A stretch of 14,919 nt of DNA, from contig CAYUMH010000113.1 in the NCBI GenBank assembly GCA_964445775.1, positions 1-14,919 of the forward strand, given 5' to 3'. This stretch comes from Terrimonas sp964445775. Its GTDB lineage: Bacteria > Bacteroidota > Bacteroidia > Chitinophagales > Chitinophagaceae. The position numbers were made by a program, and so were the translations under genes. Shown piece by piece: positions 7,405-13,800 of this stretch. The notes beneath the pieces were generated by a model. That model was not told the origin of the DNA, did not search any database, and saw only the letters and a program-made list of their open reading frames with translations. Each line of letters opens with the position of its first letter. Within the stretch, counting starts at the first letter, position 1.

Positions 7405-8661
7405 TTGCCTGTGCCTAATACTCTAATAAAAAATATTAAAACCCTGGTTGGTGTGCAACACCGCCAGCAGGCCTTACGTGGAGCCGATTTGGCAATATTG
7501 CCGCAGTTGCAAAATGCGTACCTTATTATAGAGGATGATATAATTGCAGCAATCGGTCCCATGGACCAGTTGCCGCCAACAGCTGCAAATATAACCCAAC
7601 AGGTTGATGCTGCGGGCTGCCTGGTATTACCGGCCTGGTGCGACTCACATACACACCTTGTTTTTGCCGCCAGCCGCGAAGATGAATTTGTTGATAAAAT
7701 AAAAGGACTTTCTTATGCCGAAATTGCCGCCAGGGGCGGGGGCATACTCAACTCGGCCCGTAAACTGCACCTGGCAACCGAAGACCAGTTATTTAACCAG
7801 GCCTGGCAACGTTTACAGGAGGTAGCAGCCCTGGGCACGGGTGCTATTGAAATAAAAAGCGGTTATGGATTGTCGGTGGAAGACGAAATAAAAATGTTGC
7901 GGGTCATTAAAAAACTGCAACAAAAATCATCACTGGCCATTAAAGCTACCTTCCTGGGCGCACATACTTATCCTGAAGCCTATAAACAGGATCACGAAGC
8001 CTATATACAACTCATCATTAATGATATGCTGCCGGTCATAGCTGCCGAAAAACTGGCCGATTATATTGATGTATTCTGCGAAACCGGCTTTTTCTCTGCC
8101 GAAGAAACTGAACGTATCTGCCTGGCCGGTATGCAATATGGCCTGAAACCCAAGTTGCATGCTAACCAGTTAAACCTGTCGGGTGGGGTACAGGCAGGGG
8201 TAAAACTCCGGGCTGTATCGGTTGATCACCTGGAAACCATGGACGATGCTGCCATTGATACTTTGGCGGGTTCGGCCACTATTGGTACTTTACTGCCTAC
8301 AGCGGCTTTCTTTTTACGTATGCCTTATCAGCCTGCCAGGCAATTAATTGATAAGGGTTGCGCTATTGCCCTGGCCACCGATTTTAACCCCGGCTCTTCG
8401 CCGTCGGGTAATATGAACCTGGTGGTGGCGCTCAGTTGTATTCAAATGAAAATGCTGCCCGAAGAGGCTGTTAATGCCGCTACCATCAACGGCGCCTGTG
8501 CTATGGAGGTACAACAAACGCATGGCAGTATTGCGGTAGGTAAAAAAGCCAATCTTATACTTACGCAACCGGTACCATCCCTGGCTTACCTGCCCTATGC
8601 TTTTGGTGCCAACAACATTCAACAGGTATTTATTAACGGCCGGCCTGTTCAGTCAGTATAA
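7405..8661 (+). CDS. hutI: Imidazolonepropionase (histidine degradation)
   Basis: Imidazolonepropionase hydrolyses 4-imidazolone-5-propionate to N-formimino-L-glutamate, the third step of histidine degradation in the cytosol. The 418-residue protein is full length for HutI and shows the amidohydrolase metal and substrate sites: DSHTH with H82 and H84, then VFAASREDEF, EIKSGYGLSVEDE at 149-161, TFLGAHTYPEAY with H187, KLHANQL with H252, SVDHLE at 272-277 and ATDFNPGSSP with D326. No ATG is available: an in-frame stop at 7375 is followed only by TTG at 7405 and GTG at 7411 before the conserved LIKNIKTLV. I use TTG, but GTG at 7411 is equally plausible. No hutH, hutU or formiminoglutamate hydrolase gene is adjacent, so the pathway would have to be completed from elsewhere in the genome. 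Confidence 0.95.
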   Translation: MPVPNTLIKNIKTLVGVQHRQQALRGADLAILPQLQNAYLIIEDDIIAAIGPMDQLPPTAANITQQVDAAGCLVLPAWCDSHTHLVFAASREDEFVDKIKGLSYAEIAARGGGILNSARKLHLATEDQLFNQAWQRLQEVAALGTGAIEIKSGYGLSVEDEIKMLRVIKKLQQKSSLAIKATFLGAHTYPEAYKQDHEAYIQLIINDMLPVIAAEKLADYIDVFCETGFFSAEETERICLAGMQYGLKPKLHANQLNLSGGVQAGVKLRAVSVDHLETMDDAAIDTLAGSATIGTLLPTAAFFLRMPYQPARQLIDKGCAIALATDFNPGSSPSGNMNLVVALSCIQMKMLPEEAVNAATINGACAMEVQQTHGSIAVGKKANLILTQPVPSLAYLPYAFGANNIQQVFINGRPVQSV

Positions 8662-8932
8662 AATAAGGGGCTATGGGCTGCAGTAACCCTTCTCAGCTTT
8701 AGTTCCCGCCTTCTACAGTAGTGCAAGCCACGCACCCCCTGACCCCTGAAGGGGAACCGCCACGCACATTTGCAGCTACTGCTGCCAGTCGGGCAGCCTT
8801 TCAGCTTTTACCTCATACCTCCAACCTTTTACCTTCCACCTTTCAGCCTTCAGCTTTCAGCCTTCCGCCTTTCTTTGCAACTTTATGCCTATCTTGGCTC
8901 GTCATAACAATAACAATTTTAAGCAACATACA
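8662..8932. other. Intergenic region with palindrome and pyrimidine-rich tract
   Basis: The 271 bp between hutI and the secreted-protein gene contain no convincing gene. A short C-rich/G-rich stretch around 8735-8755 (CCCCTGACCCCTGAAGGGG) forms a small hairpin and resembles a motif I recall as frequent in Bacteroidota. An inverted repeat GCTGCC-AGTCG-GGCAGC at 8781-8797 is followed by a partly T-rich run and could be a weak terminator for hutI. From about 8797 to 8876 the plus strand is strongly pyrimidine-rich. TATCTTGG at 8890-8897, 36 bp before the next start, is one base off TAnnTTTG and is the best promoter candidate, at low confidence. Confidence 0.5.
8797..8876. repeat. Pyrimidine-rich low-complexity tract with short direct repeats
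   Basis: About 80 bp of the plus strand consist almost only of C and T with scattered A. Short words such as CTTTCAGC, CCTTCAGC, ACCTTTTACC and ACCTTCCACC recur several times. The strand asymmetry is striking compared with flanking sequence. It looks like slippage-generated low-complexity DNA rather than coding sequence. Confidence 0.7.
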
Positions 8933-9598
8933 ATGAGAACAAGTATAGCGTTTTTGGTCACTTTTTTAACCGTTTTTGCTGCTTTGCAGGTAAAGGCGCA
9001 AAAACGGTTGACCGAGGCCACTATTACCTACAGTATTGTCATCAATACCAATAATCCTTCGCCCAAAGCGTCGGATATGCTGGATGGTGCTACCAGTATC
9101 ATCTATTTAAAAGGTAATTCCAGCCGCTCGGATATGGTGAGCTCGCTGGGTACACAATCCATCATTAACGATGGTAAAACCGGTGATGTGACCATTTTAA
9201 AGGATTATGGCCAACAGAAATACATGATCAGTCTTACCGCCGATAACTGGAAACAATATAACCAGAAAAACGAGGGAGTAACTTTTACCTACGAAAATGA
9301 ATACAAGACCATTGCCGGTTATAAAAGCCAGAAAGCCATTGGTAAACTGACGAATGGTAATACGTTTACGGTTTATTTTACCAAGGAACTATTGCCGGTA
9401 AACAAGGAGTTTCAGTACCTGAATAAAAACCTGCCCGGCCTGGCCATGGAATACGAAGCTACCCAGGGTGATACAAAAGTTACCTATACGGTGTCTAATA
9501 TCAACCTGAACCTGGTACCTGCCGCGAAGTTTGATATCCCTAAAACAGGTTACAGGGTAATGACCTACGAAGAAAGCACCCGTGGTGGTGGTCAATAA
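8933..9598 (+). CDS. Secreted GLPGLI/DUF4412-like protein of unknown function
   Basis: I chose the ATG at 8933 rather than an in-frame ATG 48 bp upstream, because it places a classic signal peptide at the N-terminus: MRTS, then a hydrophobic core IAFLVTFLTVFAALQ, then VKA before the probable cleavage after A22. The mature protein of about 199 residues is rich in beta-strand-forming residues and has the layout of small Bacteroidota exported proteins related to GLPGLI and DUF4412 families. These features are an ITYSI strand soon after the signal, a variable middle (YLKGNSSRSDM...), AGYKSQKA near residue 128, a VYFTKELLP strand near 147-155, and NLPGLAMEYE at 166-175, which resembles the family's GLPGLI motif. 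No catalytic residues are evident. It ends GGGQ and is followed by a strong terminator, so it is probably monocistronic. The molecular function is unknown; a periplasmic or outer-membrane-associated location is inferred. Confidence 0.85.
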   Translation: MRTSIAFLVTFLTVFAALQVKAQKRLTEATITYSIVINTNNPSPKASDMLDGATSIIYLKGNSSRSDMVSSLGTQSIINDGKTGDVTILKDYGQQKYMISLTADNWKQYNQKNEGVTFTYENEYKTIAGYKSQKAIGKLTNGNTFTVYFTKELLPVNKEFQYLNKNLPGLAMEYEATQGDTKVTYTVSNINLNLVPAAKFDIPKTGYRVMTYEESTRGGGQ

Positions 9599-9626
9599 AT
9601 ATAGTTTTAGTTTTTTATTAGTGATA

Positions 9627-9657
9627 AAAACACCCGCAAAATAATGGCGGGTGTTTT
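9627..9657 (+). terminator. Rho-independent terminator after the secreted protein gene
   Basis: A perfect 11-bp stem AAAACACCCGC / GCGGGTGTTTT encloses a 9-base AT-rich loop. It is followed by ATTTTG, and the 3' arm itself ends in four T. It lies 28 bp after the stop codon. The arms are A-rich and T-rich outside, so it could also act on the opposite strand. Confidence 0.88.
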
Positions 9658-9864
9658 ATTTTGTACCTGTTCAAATATATTTGCACCGGCATTTTGCATA
9701 ATTGCCTGGTTATCATTTATACATAACAGCAATGGAAGGGTAAATGATTGTATACCAGGATAAATAGGCAATTTAAACCCAGGAACACCGGCAACATGAA
9801 AACAACAACCAGTTTACCGGGCCACAATCAGGGTCCGAAAGTGTATTATTCAATAAGATTTTTC

Positions 9865-9872
9865 TACTTTCG
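9865..9872 (+). promoter_or_regulatory. Candidate -7 element for the glucanotransferase gene
   Basis: TACTTTCG matches the Bacteroidota TAnnTTTG -7 consensus at all but one fixed position and lies 59 bp before the start codon. No TTG is seen at the expected -33 position, so support is weak. The inverted repeat at 9879-9895 would sit at or just after the transcription start. Confidence 0.3.
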
Positions 9873-9878
9873 CACAAA

Positions 9879-9895
9879 TGTGTACCTTTTACACA
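9879..9895. repeat. Short inverted repeat upstream of the glucanotransferase gene
   Basis: TGTGTA and TACACA flank a 5-base pyrimidine loop, 36 bp before the start codon. It could be an operator or a leader hairpin. It is short enough that chance cannot be excluded. Confidence 0.35.
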
Positions 9896-9931
9896 AAACT
9901 ATTTCTAAGAACTTAATAATCAGCGATTGCG

Positions 9932-12625
9932 ATGAAGCTTAGTTTTTATATAAAATATTCAACGGCATTTGGAGAAACACTTTTTATATCAGGCAACGTT
10001 CCCGAGCTGGGCGGGCTGGATATTAACCACCTGGTAGCCATGGAATATGTGAACGACTCTTTCTGGAAAGCAGAAGTGGAACTAACCCGAACTGATTTTA
10101 ATAAAACGCCGGTAAAATACAAATACTACCTGCGGTCGCAAAACGGTGAACTGATTGCCGATGCGGCTTTGGACAGGGTATTGGATATTGCCGCAAAAGG
10201 GTATGAAAGCCTTAGTTTTTCTGATGTATGGAACCATGCCGGCGATTATGACAATGTGTTTTTTACAGCTCCCTTTACCAATGTATTGTTACCACAGGTA
10301 ACCAAAGCAAAGCCCGGTAAAACAACAGGTGCAACCCATATTTTTAAGGTAAAAGCCCCTTTGTTACATAAACATGAGGTGATCTGTTTAACCGGTGCCG
10401 GCGATGCTTTGAACAACTGGGATACAGCAACACCTGTGCTGTTGAGTCATGACGGCGTTTGGTGGACAACCCGCCTGAACCTGTCGGAAGAACGTTTCCC
10501 GCTTACTTATAAGTATGGCATTTACAATACCAAAGAAAAAACATTTGTGGGTTATGAAACCGGCGACAACCGTATTATTCACGGGAATACCGGGGCCGGG
10601 CATTTATCCGTTTTACATGACGGCTTTGTACAAATAAAAAATAATGACTGGAAGGGTGCCGGTGTGGCTATCCCTGTATTCAGCCTGCGATCTAAAAACA
10701 GTTTTGGTGTGGGCGAGTTTGCCGATATCAGGTTACTGGTGGATTGGGCCGCTAAAACGGGTTTAAAGTTAATACAGCTGTTACCGGTAAATGATACTAC
10801 GGCTACCCATAGCTGGATGGATTCTTATCCCTATGCCGCCATCTCGGCCTTTGCTTTACACCCGCAATATATTAACCTGGCCAAAGTAGCGGGCAAAAAA
10901 CACCAGAAATTAATCAGTTCGGTTAAAAAGAAACAGAAGCAGTTAAATGAACTGACTACGGTTGATTACGAGGAAGTGATGAAGTTTAAACTGGCTTTAC
11001 TGAAAGAGCTGTTTGAAGAAGATGGCAAAGAATGCCTGGCTTCTGACGATTATAAAACCTTTTATGAACAAAACCAGCACTGGTTAAAACCTTATGCTGC
11101 GTTTAGTTATTTGCGTGATAAGAACGGCACGGCCGATTTTAATGAATGGAAAACCTACAGCAGTTATAATCCTGCACAGGTAAACCGTTTATTTACCTCA
11201 TCGGCCGGCAGCAGGCAGGTGCAGTTTTTTTGTTATGTACAATACCATTTGCATCTGCAGTTAAAAGAAGCTACTGATTATGCCCATAAAAAAGGTATTG
11301 TGGTAAAAGGCGATATTCCTATTGGCGTTTACCGCTTTGGTTGCGATGCCTGGGTAGCACCGGGTTTGTATAATATGGACCAGCAGGCCGGTGCACCACC
11401 GGATGATTTTGCGGCAGTGGGTCAGAACTGGGGCTTTCCTACCTATAATTGGAAAACCATGCAGGCGGATAATTTTGCCTGGTGGCGCCAGCGTTTCCAA
11501 CAGATGAGTAATTATTTTGACCTGTTCCGTATAGATCATATCCTGGGTTTTTTCAGAATATGGAGCATCCCTATCAATGCCGTACAGGGTATTATGGGAC
11601 GTTTTGTTCCCTGCATAGCCGTACATTATGTGGAGTTTGGCGAAAACGGTATCTGGTTCGATCACGACCGTTATTGCAAGCCTTTTATCAATGATCATAT
11701 ACTGTATGATACTTTTAATGGCCATGCCGATACCGTAAAAACTAATTTTTTACAGGGTAACGACCGCGGTGGGTATGACCTGTTGCCGGCTTATGATACC
11801 CAGCAAAAGGTGGAACAGCATTTTGCAGCGTTGGAACAAACACCCGATAATGAAAAAATAAAGCTGGGTTTGTTCGATCTTATTGCCAATGTAATATTAT
11901 TTGAACAGGAGGGCAGCCAGGGACAGGAGTTCCATTTCCGTATTGCCATGGAAAAAACCTCTTCCTTCAAAAACCTGATCCCGCATGTACAGGATAAGTT
12001 AAGAGAGCTGTATATTAACTATTTCTATCGCCGCCAGGATGGTTTCTGGAGAAAAGAAGCGATGCAAAAATTGCCGCCTTTAAAGGAAGTGACGAATATG
12101 TTGATTTGTGGCGAGGATCTGGGTATGGTGCCTGATAGTGTGCCCCAGGTAATGCAGCAACTGGGTATATTAAGCCTGGAGATACAACGCATGCCCAAAG
12201 ACGCGGCCAAGGAGTTTTTCCTTCCGGCCGAAGCGCCTTATTTATCGGTTATTACCCCATCTACCCACGATATGAGCACGGTACGTGGCTGGTGGGAAGA
12301 GGACCAGCAAAAAACACAGTCCTTCTTTAACCATGTACTAGGGCAACATGGTCATGCACCTTATTTCTGCGAACCCTGGATCAGCCGTGCTATTATCTTA
12401 CAACATTTATATTCGCCCGCAATGTGGAGCATATTCCAGTTGCAGGATATATTGGGCATGAGCGAAACACTGCGCCGTGATAACCCGGCCGATGAAAGAA
12501 TTAATATACCGGCCAATTCCAAACATTACTGGCGTTACCGGATGCATATTAATTTGGAGGAGCTGATAAAGGAAGATGATTTTAACGAAGAGCTGAAAGG
12601 TTATGTAACGCATAGCGGCAGGTAA
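9932..12625 (+). CDS. malQ: 4-alpha-glucanotransferase (GH77) with two N-terminal CBM20-like domains
   Basis: Amylomaltase moves alpha-1,4-glucan segments between maltodextrins and releases glucose in cytosolic maltose, starch or glycogen metabolism. The 897-residue protein is far longer than typical bacterial MalQ (about 500-700). Residues 1-110 (FYIKYSTAFGETLFISGNVPELG...KYKYYL) and about 135-235 (FKVKAPLLHKHEVICLTGAGDALNNWD...TYKYGIYN) look like two tandem CBM20 starch-binding domains. The GH77 barrel begins near 243 (GVAIPVFSLRSKNSFGVGEF). Predicted catalytic residues are all present: nucleophile D535 in FRIDH, acid/base E728 in ICGEDLG and the stabilising D780 in PSTHDM. The GH77 part contains an inserted helical and linker region, around 580-700. 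This order matches plant cytosolic DPE2 and many Bacteroidota enzymes. No signal peptide is seen. It ends before a strong terminator and appears to be a single-gene transcript. Confidence 0.95.
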   Translation: MKLSFYIKYSTAFGETLFISGNVPELGGLDINHLVAMEYVNDSFWKAEVELTRTDFNKTPVKYKYYLRSQNGELIADAALDRVLDIAAKGYESLSFSDVWNHAGDYDNVFFTAPFTNVLLPQVTKAKPGKTTGATHIFKVKAPLLHKHEVICLTGAGDALNNWDTATPVLLSHDGVWWTTRLNLSEERFPLTYKYGIYNTKEKTFVGYETGDNRIIHGNTGAGHLSVLHDGFVQIKNNDWKGAGVAIPVFSLRSKNSFGVGEFADIRLLVDWAAKTGLKLIQLLPVNDTTATHSWMDSYPYAAISAFALHPQYINLAKVAGKKHQKLISSVKKKQKQLNELTTVDYEEVMKFKLALLKELFEEDGKECLASDDYKTFYEQNQHWLKPYAAFSYLRDKNGTADFNEWKTYSSYNPAQVNRLFTSSAGSRQVQFFCYVQYHLHLQLKEATDYAHKKGIVVKGDIPIGVYRFGCDAWVAPGLYNMDQQAGAPPDDFAAVGQNWGFPTYNWKTMQADNFAWWRQRFQQMSNYFDLFRIDHILGFFRIWSIPINAVQGIMGRFVPCIAVHYVEFGENGIWFDHDRYCKPFINDHILYDTFNGHADTVKTNFLQGNDRGGYDLLPAYDTQQKVEQHFAALEQTPDNEKIKLGLFDLIANVILFEQEGSQGQEFHFRIAMEKTSSFKNLIPHVQDKLRELYINYFYRRQDGFWRKEAMQKLPPLKEVTNMLICGEDLGMVPDSVPQVMQQLGILSLEIQRMPKDAAKEFFLPAEAPYLSVITPSTHDMSTVRGWWEEDQQKTQSFFNHVLGQHGHAPYFCEPWISRAIILQHLYSPAMWSIFQLQDILGMSETLRRDNPADERINIPANSKHYWRYRMHINLEELIKEDDFNEELKGYVTHSGR

Positions 12626-12643
12626 CCATACTGTATAATAATG

Positions 12644-12677
12644 AAAGGCCCGGGTTAACATAAGCCCGGGCCTTTTT
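12644..12677 (+). terminator. Rho-independent terminator after the glucanotransferase gene
   Basis: A perfect 11-bp stem AAAGGCCCGGG / CCCGGGCCTTT with a 10-base loop is followed by a run of T (five including the arm), 18 bp after the stop codon. On the minus strand the downstream bases are less T-rich, so it should act mainly on the glucanotransferase transcript. Confidence 0.92.
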
Positions 12678-12774
12678 ATTGAAACGATCCATGCAGCAAA
12701 CCATTCATCACTAAAACCGGTCACTGGAAAAAGTGTTTTTATTAAATGCAACCAGCACACTAACTTACTGTTGG

Positions 12775-13092
12775 TTAACGCCTGCGGTGATAACGTTTCC
12801 AGTCGTTATACTGTTGATGGTGATAATAGTTACGGTTTACATAACGGCTGTCAATATAATAACGGTTACCGGGGCCTGGGCGATAAATATAACCCTGCGG
12901 ACTGCGGTAATAAGACCTGCCCCGGGGTTGCCTTACCAATACATAACCCGGACCTGGCGTGTTAATGATAAGAGATACTGATGGCCGGGGTGGCGGAGGC
13001 GGTGCATACACCGTACGGCTGCTGCGGCAGGCCGAAAAAAACACCACGAGCATTAATAAGGCGGCCGACGTAAAAAGGGCGTATTTTTTCAT
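12775..13092 (-). CDS. Small Arg/Tyr/Pro-rich lipoprotein of unknown function
   Basis: The 105-residue product starts MKKYALF and has a hydrophobic stretch ending in FFSAC, giving a probable lipidation site at C22 after signal peptidase II cleavage. The mature part has a proline run at 31-35, a short strand-like SVSLIINTPGPGYVLV, a repeated GY/RP pattern (GPGYVLVRQ, QGYIYRPGPGNRYYI), and a strongly basic, tyrosine- and arginine-rich tail ending RYHRRR. The composition resembles small Bacteroidota envelope lipoproteins that have a proline-rich linker and aromatic/basic repeats, but I do not recognise a named family. No catalytic motif is seen. It is divergent from the lumazine-binding-like gene with 58 bp between starts, and its 3' end faces the glucanotransferase terminator. 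An envelope location is inferred from the lipobox. The signal peptide supports it as a real gene over the overlapping opposite-strand frames. Confidence 0.75.
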   Translation of the reverse strand: MKKYALFTSAALLMLVVFFSACRSSRTVYAPPPPPRPSVSLIINTPGPGYVLVRQPRGRSYYRSPQGYIYRPGPGNRYYIDSRYVNRNYYHHQQYNDWKRYHRRR

Positions 13093-13150
13093 AATGATTC
13101 TTTTTTATTTGACGATAAAAGAAACAAATCGTTTACCATAAAACTGTTAT

Positions 13151-13603
13151 ATGAAGCAATTTATCATCCTGTTAACTTTAGTTTTAGTTTTTATTAATAC
13201 AAAAGCACAATCCGGCGAAGATTCTGTTAAAGTCACTATTAATGCTTTGTTTACGGCCATGAAAAACGCGGATAGCGCCGCAGTAAAAAACCTGTTCAGC
13301 AATAATGCCATGCTGCAAACCATCAGCGAACATCCGCAGAAGGGAACTGTTGTACAATCTGAAACGGTGGAAGCCTTTGCTGCCATTGTGGGTAAGATGC
13401 CCAAAGGAAGCTGCGATGAGCAGATAGTATTTGACGGCATTAAAATAGATGGCGCCATGGCGCAGGTATGGACGCCGTATAAGTTTTATTATAACCAGCA
13501 GTTCAGTCACTGCGGGGTAAATGCTTTCCAGTTAGTAAGGTTTAAAGATGGCTGGAAGATCCAGTATATTATTGATACCAGGCGGAAGGATAACTGTAAG
13601 TAG
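13151..13603 (+). CDS. Secreted NTF2-like protein, putative lumazine-binding family
   Basis: The 150-residue protein begins with a signal peptide (MKQFIILLTLVLVFINTKA, likely cleaved before Q20). The mature part has the pattern of the lumazine-binding-like branch of the NTF2/SnoaL superfamily. An N-terminal helix DSVKVTINALFTAMKNADSAAVKNLFSNNA is followed by an antiparallel sheet with FDGIKIDGAMAQVWTPYKFYYN at 94-115, FSHCGVNAFQLVRFKDGWKI at 118-137 and a final strand YIIDTRRK. The WTPYxFYxNxxFSHCGVxxFQL stretch is very typical of this family in Bacteroidota. Three cysteines (88, 121, 149) remain in the exported part. Despite the family name, ligand and activity are generally unknown. It is divergent from the lipoprotein gene and is followed by repeat-rich non-coding DNA with no obvious terminator. 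Confidence 0.88.
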   Translation: MKQFIILLTLVLVFINTKAQSGEDSVKVTINALFTAMKNADSAAVKNLFSNNAMLQTISEHPQKGTVVQSETVEAFAAIVGKMPKGSCDEQIVFDGIKIDGAMAQVWTPYKFYYNQQFSHCGVNAFQLVRFKDGWKIQYIIDTRRKDNCK

Positions 13604-13633
13604 TTGTAGTATGTTGGCGTGTATGCTTTAGGG

Positions 13634-13710
13634 ATGACAGATCCAGGGGTATGTCATGCCGACGCAGGAAGCATCTCCTGCATTTAACAGAACCTCTCTT
13701 TCGTTGAGGT
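13634..13710. repeat. Cluster of three short inverted repeats, dispersed-repeat-like
   Basis: Three small inverted repeats lie in a row: ATGACA/TGTCAT (13634-13639 and 13652-13657), GCAGGA/TCCTGC (13664-13669 and 13676-13681) and ACCTC/GAGGT (13692-13696 and 13706-13710). The middle contains GTCATGCCGACGCAGGAAGC followed by ATCTC, which resembles an intergenic repeat I recall as abundant in Bacteroidota genomes. It lies 31 bp after the lumazine-binding-like gene and could fold in its 3' UTR. Confidence 0.55.
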
Positions 13711-13800
13711 GACATCTTTAATTAACTACTTAATGATTCAACTGCTTGTAATCGTTAAGTTATATCAGGGTAATGCCGGGTTTACATTAATAATGATGTG

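Larger units (their letters stand above)
9599..9931. other. Intergenic region upstream of the glucanotransferase gene
   Basis: The 333 bp hold the terminator at 9627-9657, a TATATTTG at 9676-9683 (exact TAnnTTTG, but its nearest TTG is only 12 bp upstream instead of about 19), a TACTTTCG at 9865-9872, and an inverted repeat TGTGTA-CCTTT-TACACA at 9879-9895. A small open frame crossing into the next gene has no coding character. No other gene is seen. Confidence 0.5.

Noticed and set aside
8721..8936. 71-codon open frame in the hutI downstream region
   Set aside because: Its residues come from the pyrimidine-rich low-complexity tract, and no coding character is visible.
9748..9942. 64-codon open frame upstream of and overlapping the glucanotransferase start
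   Set aside because: Non-ATG start, no ribosome-binding context, composition like intergenic DNA, and it covers the likely promoter area.
12733..12981. Plus-strand open frames opposite the lipoprotein gene
   Set aside because: They mirror the minus-strand lipoprotein, which has a clear signal peptide and lipobox. The plus frames have low-complexity content and no start context.
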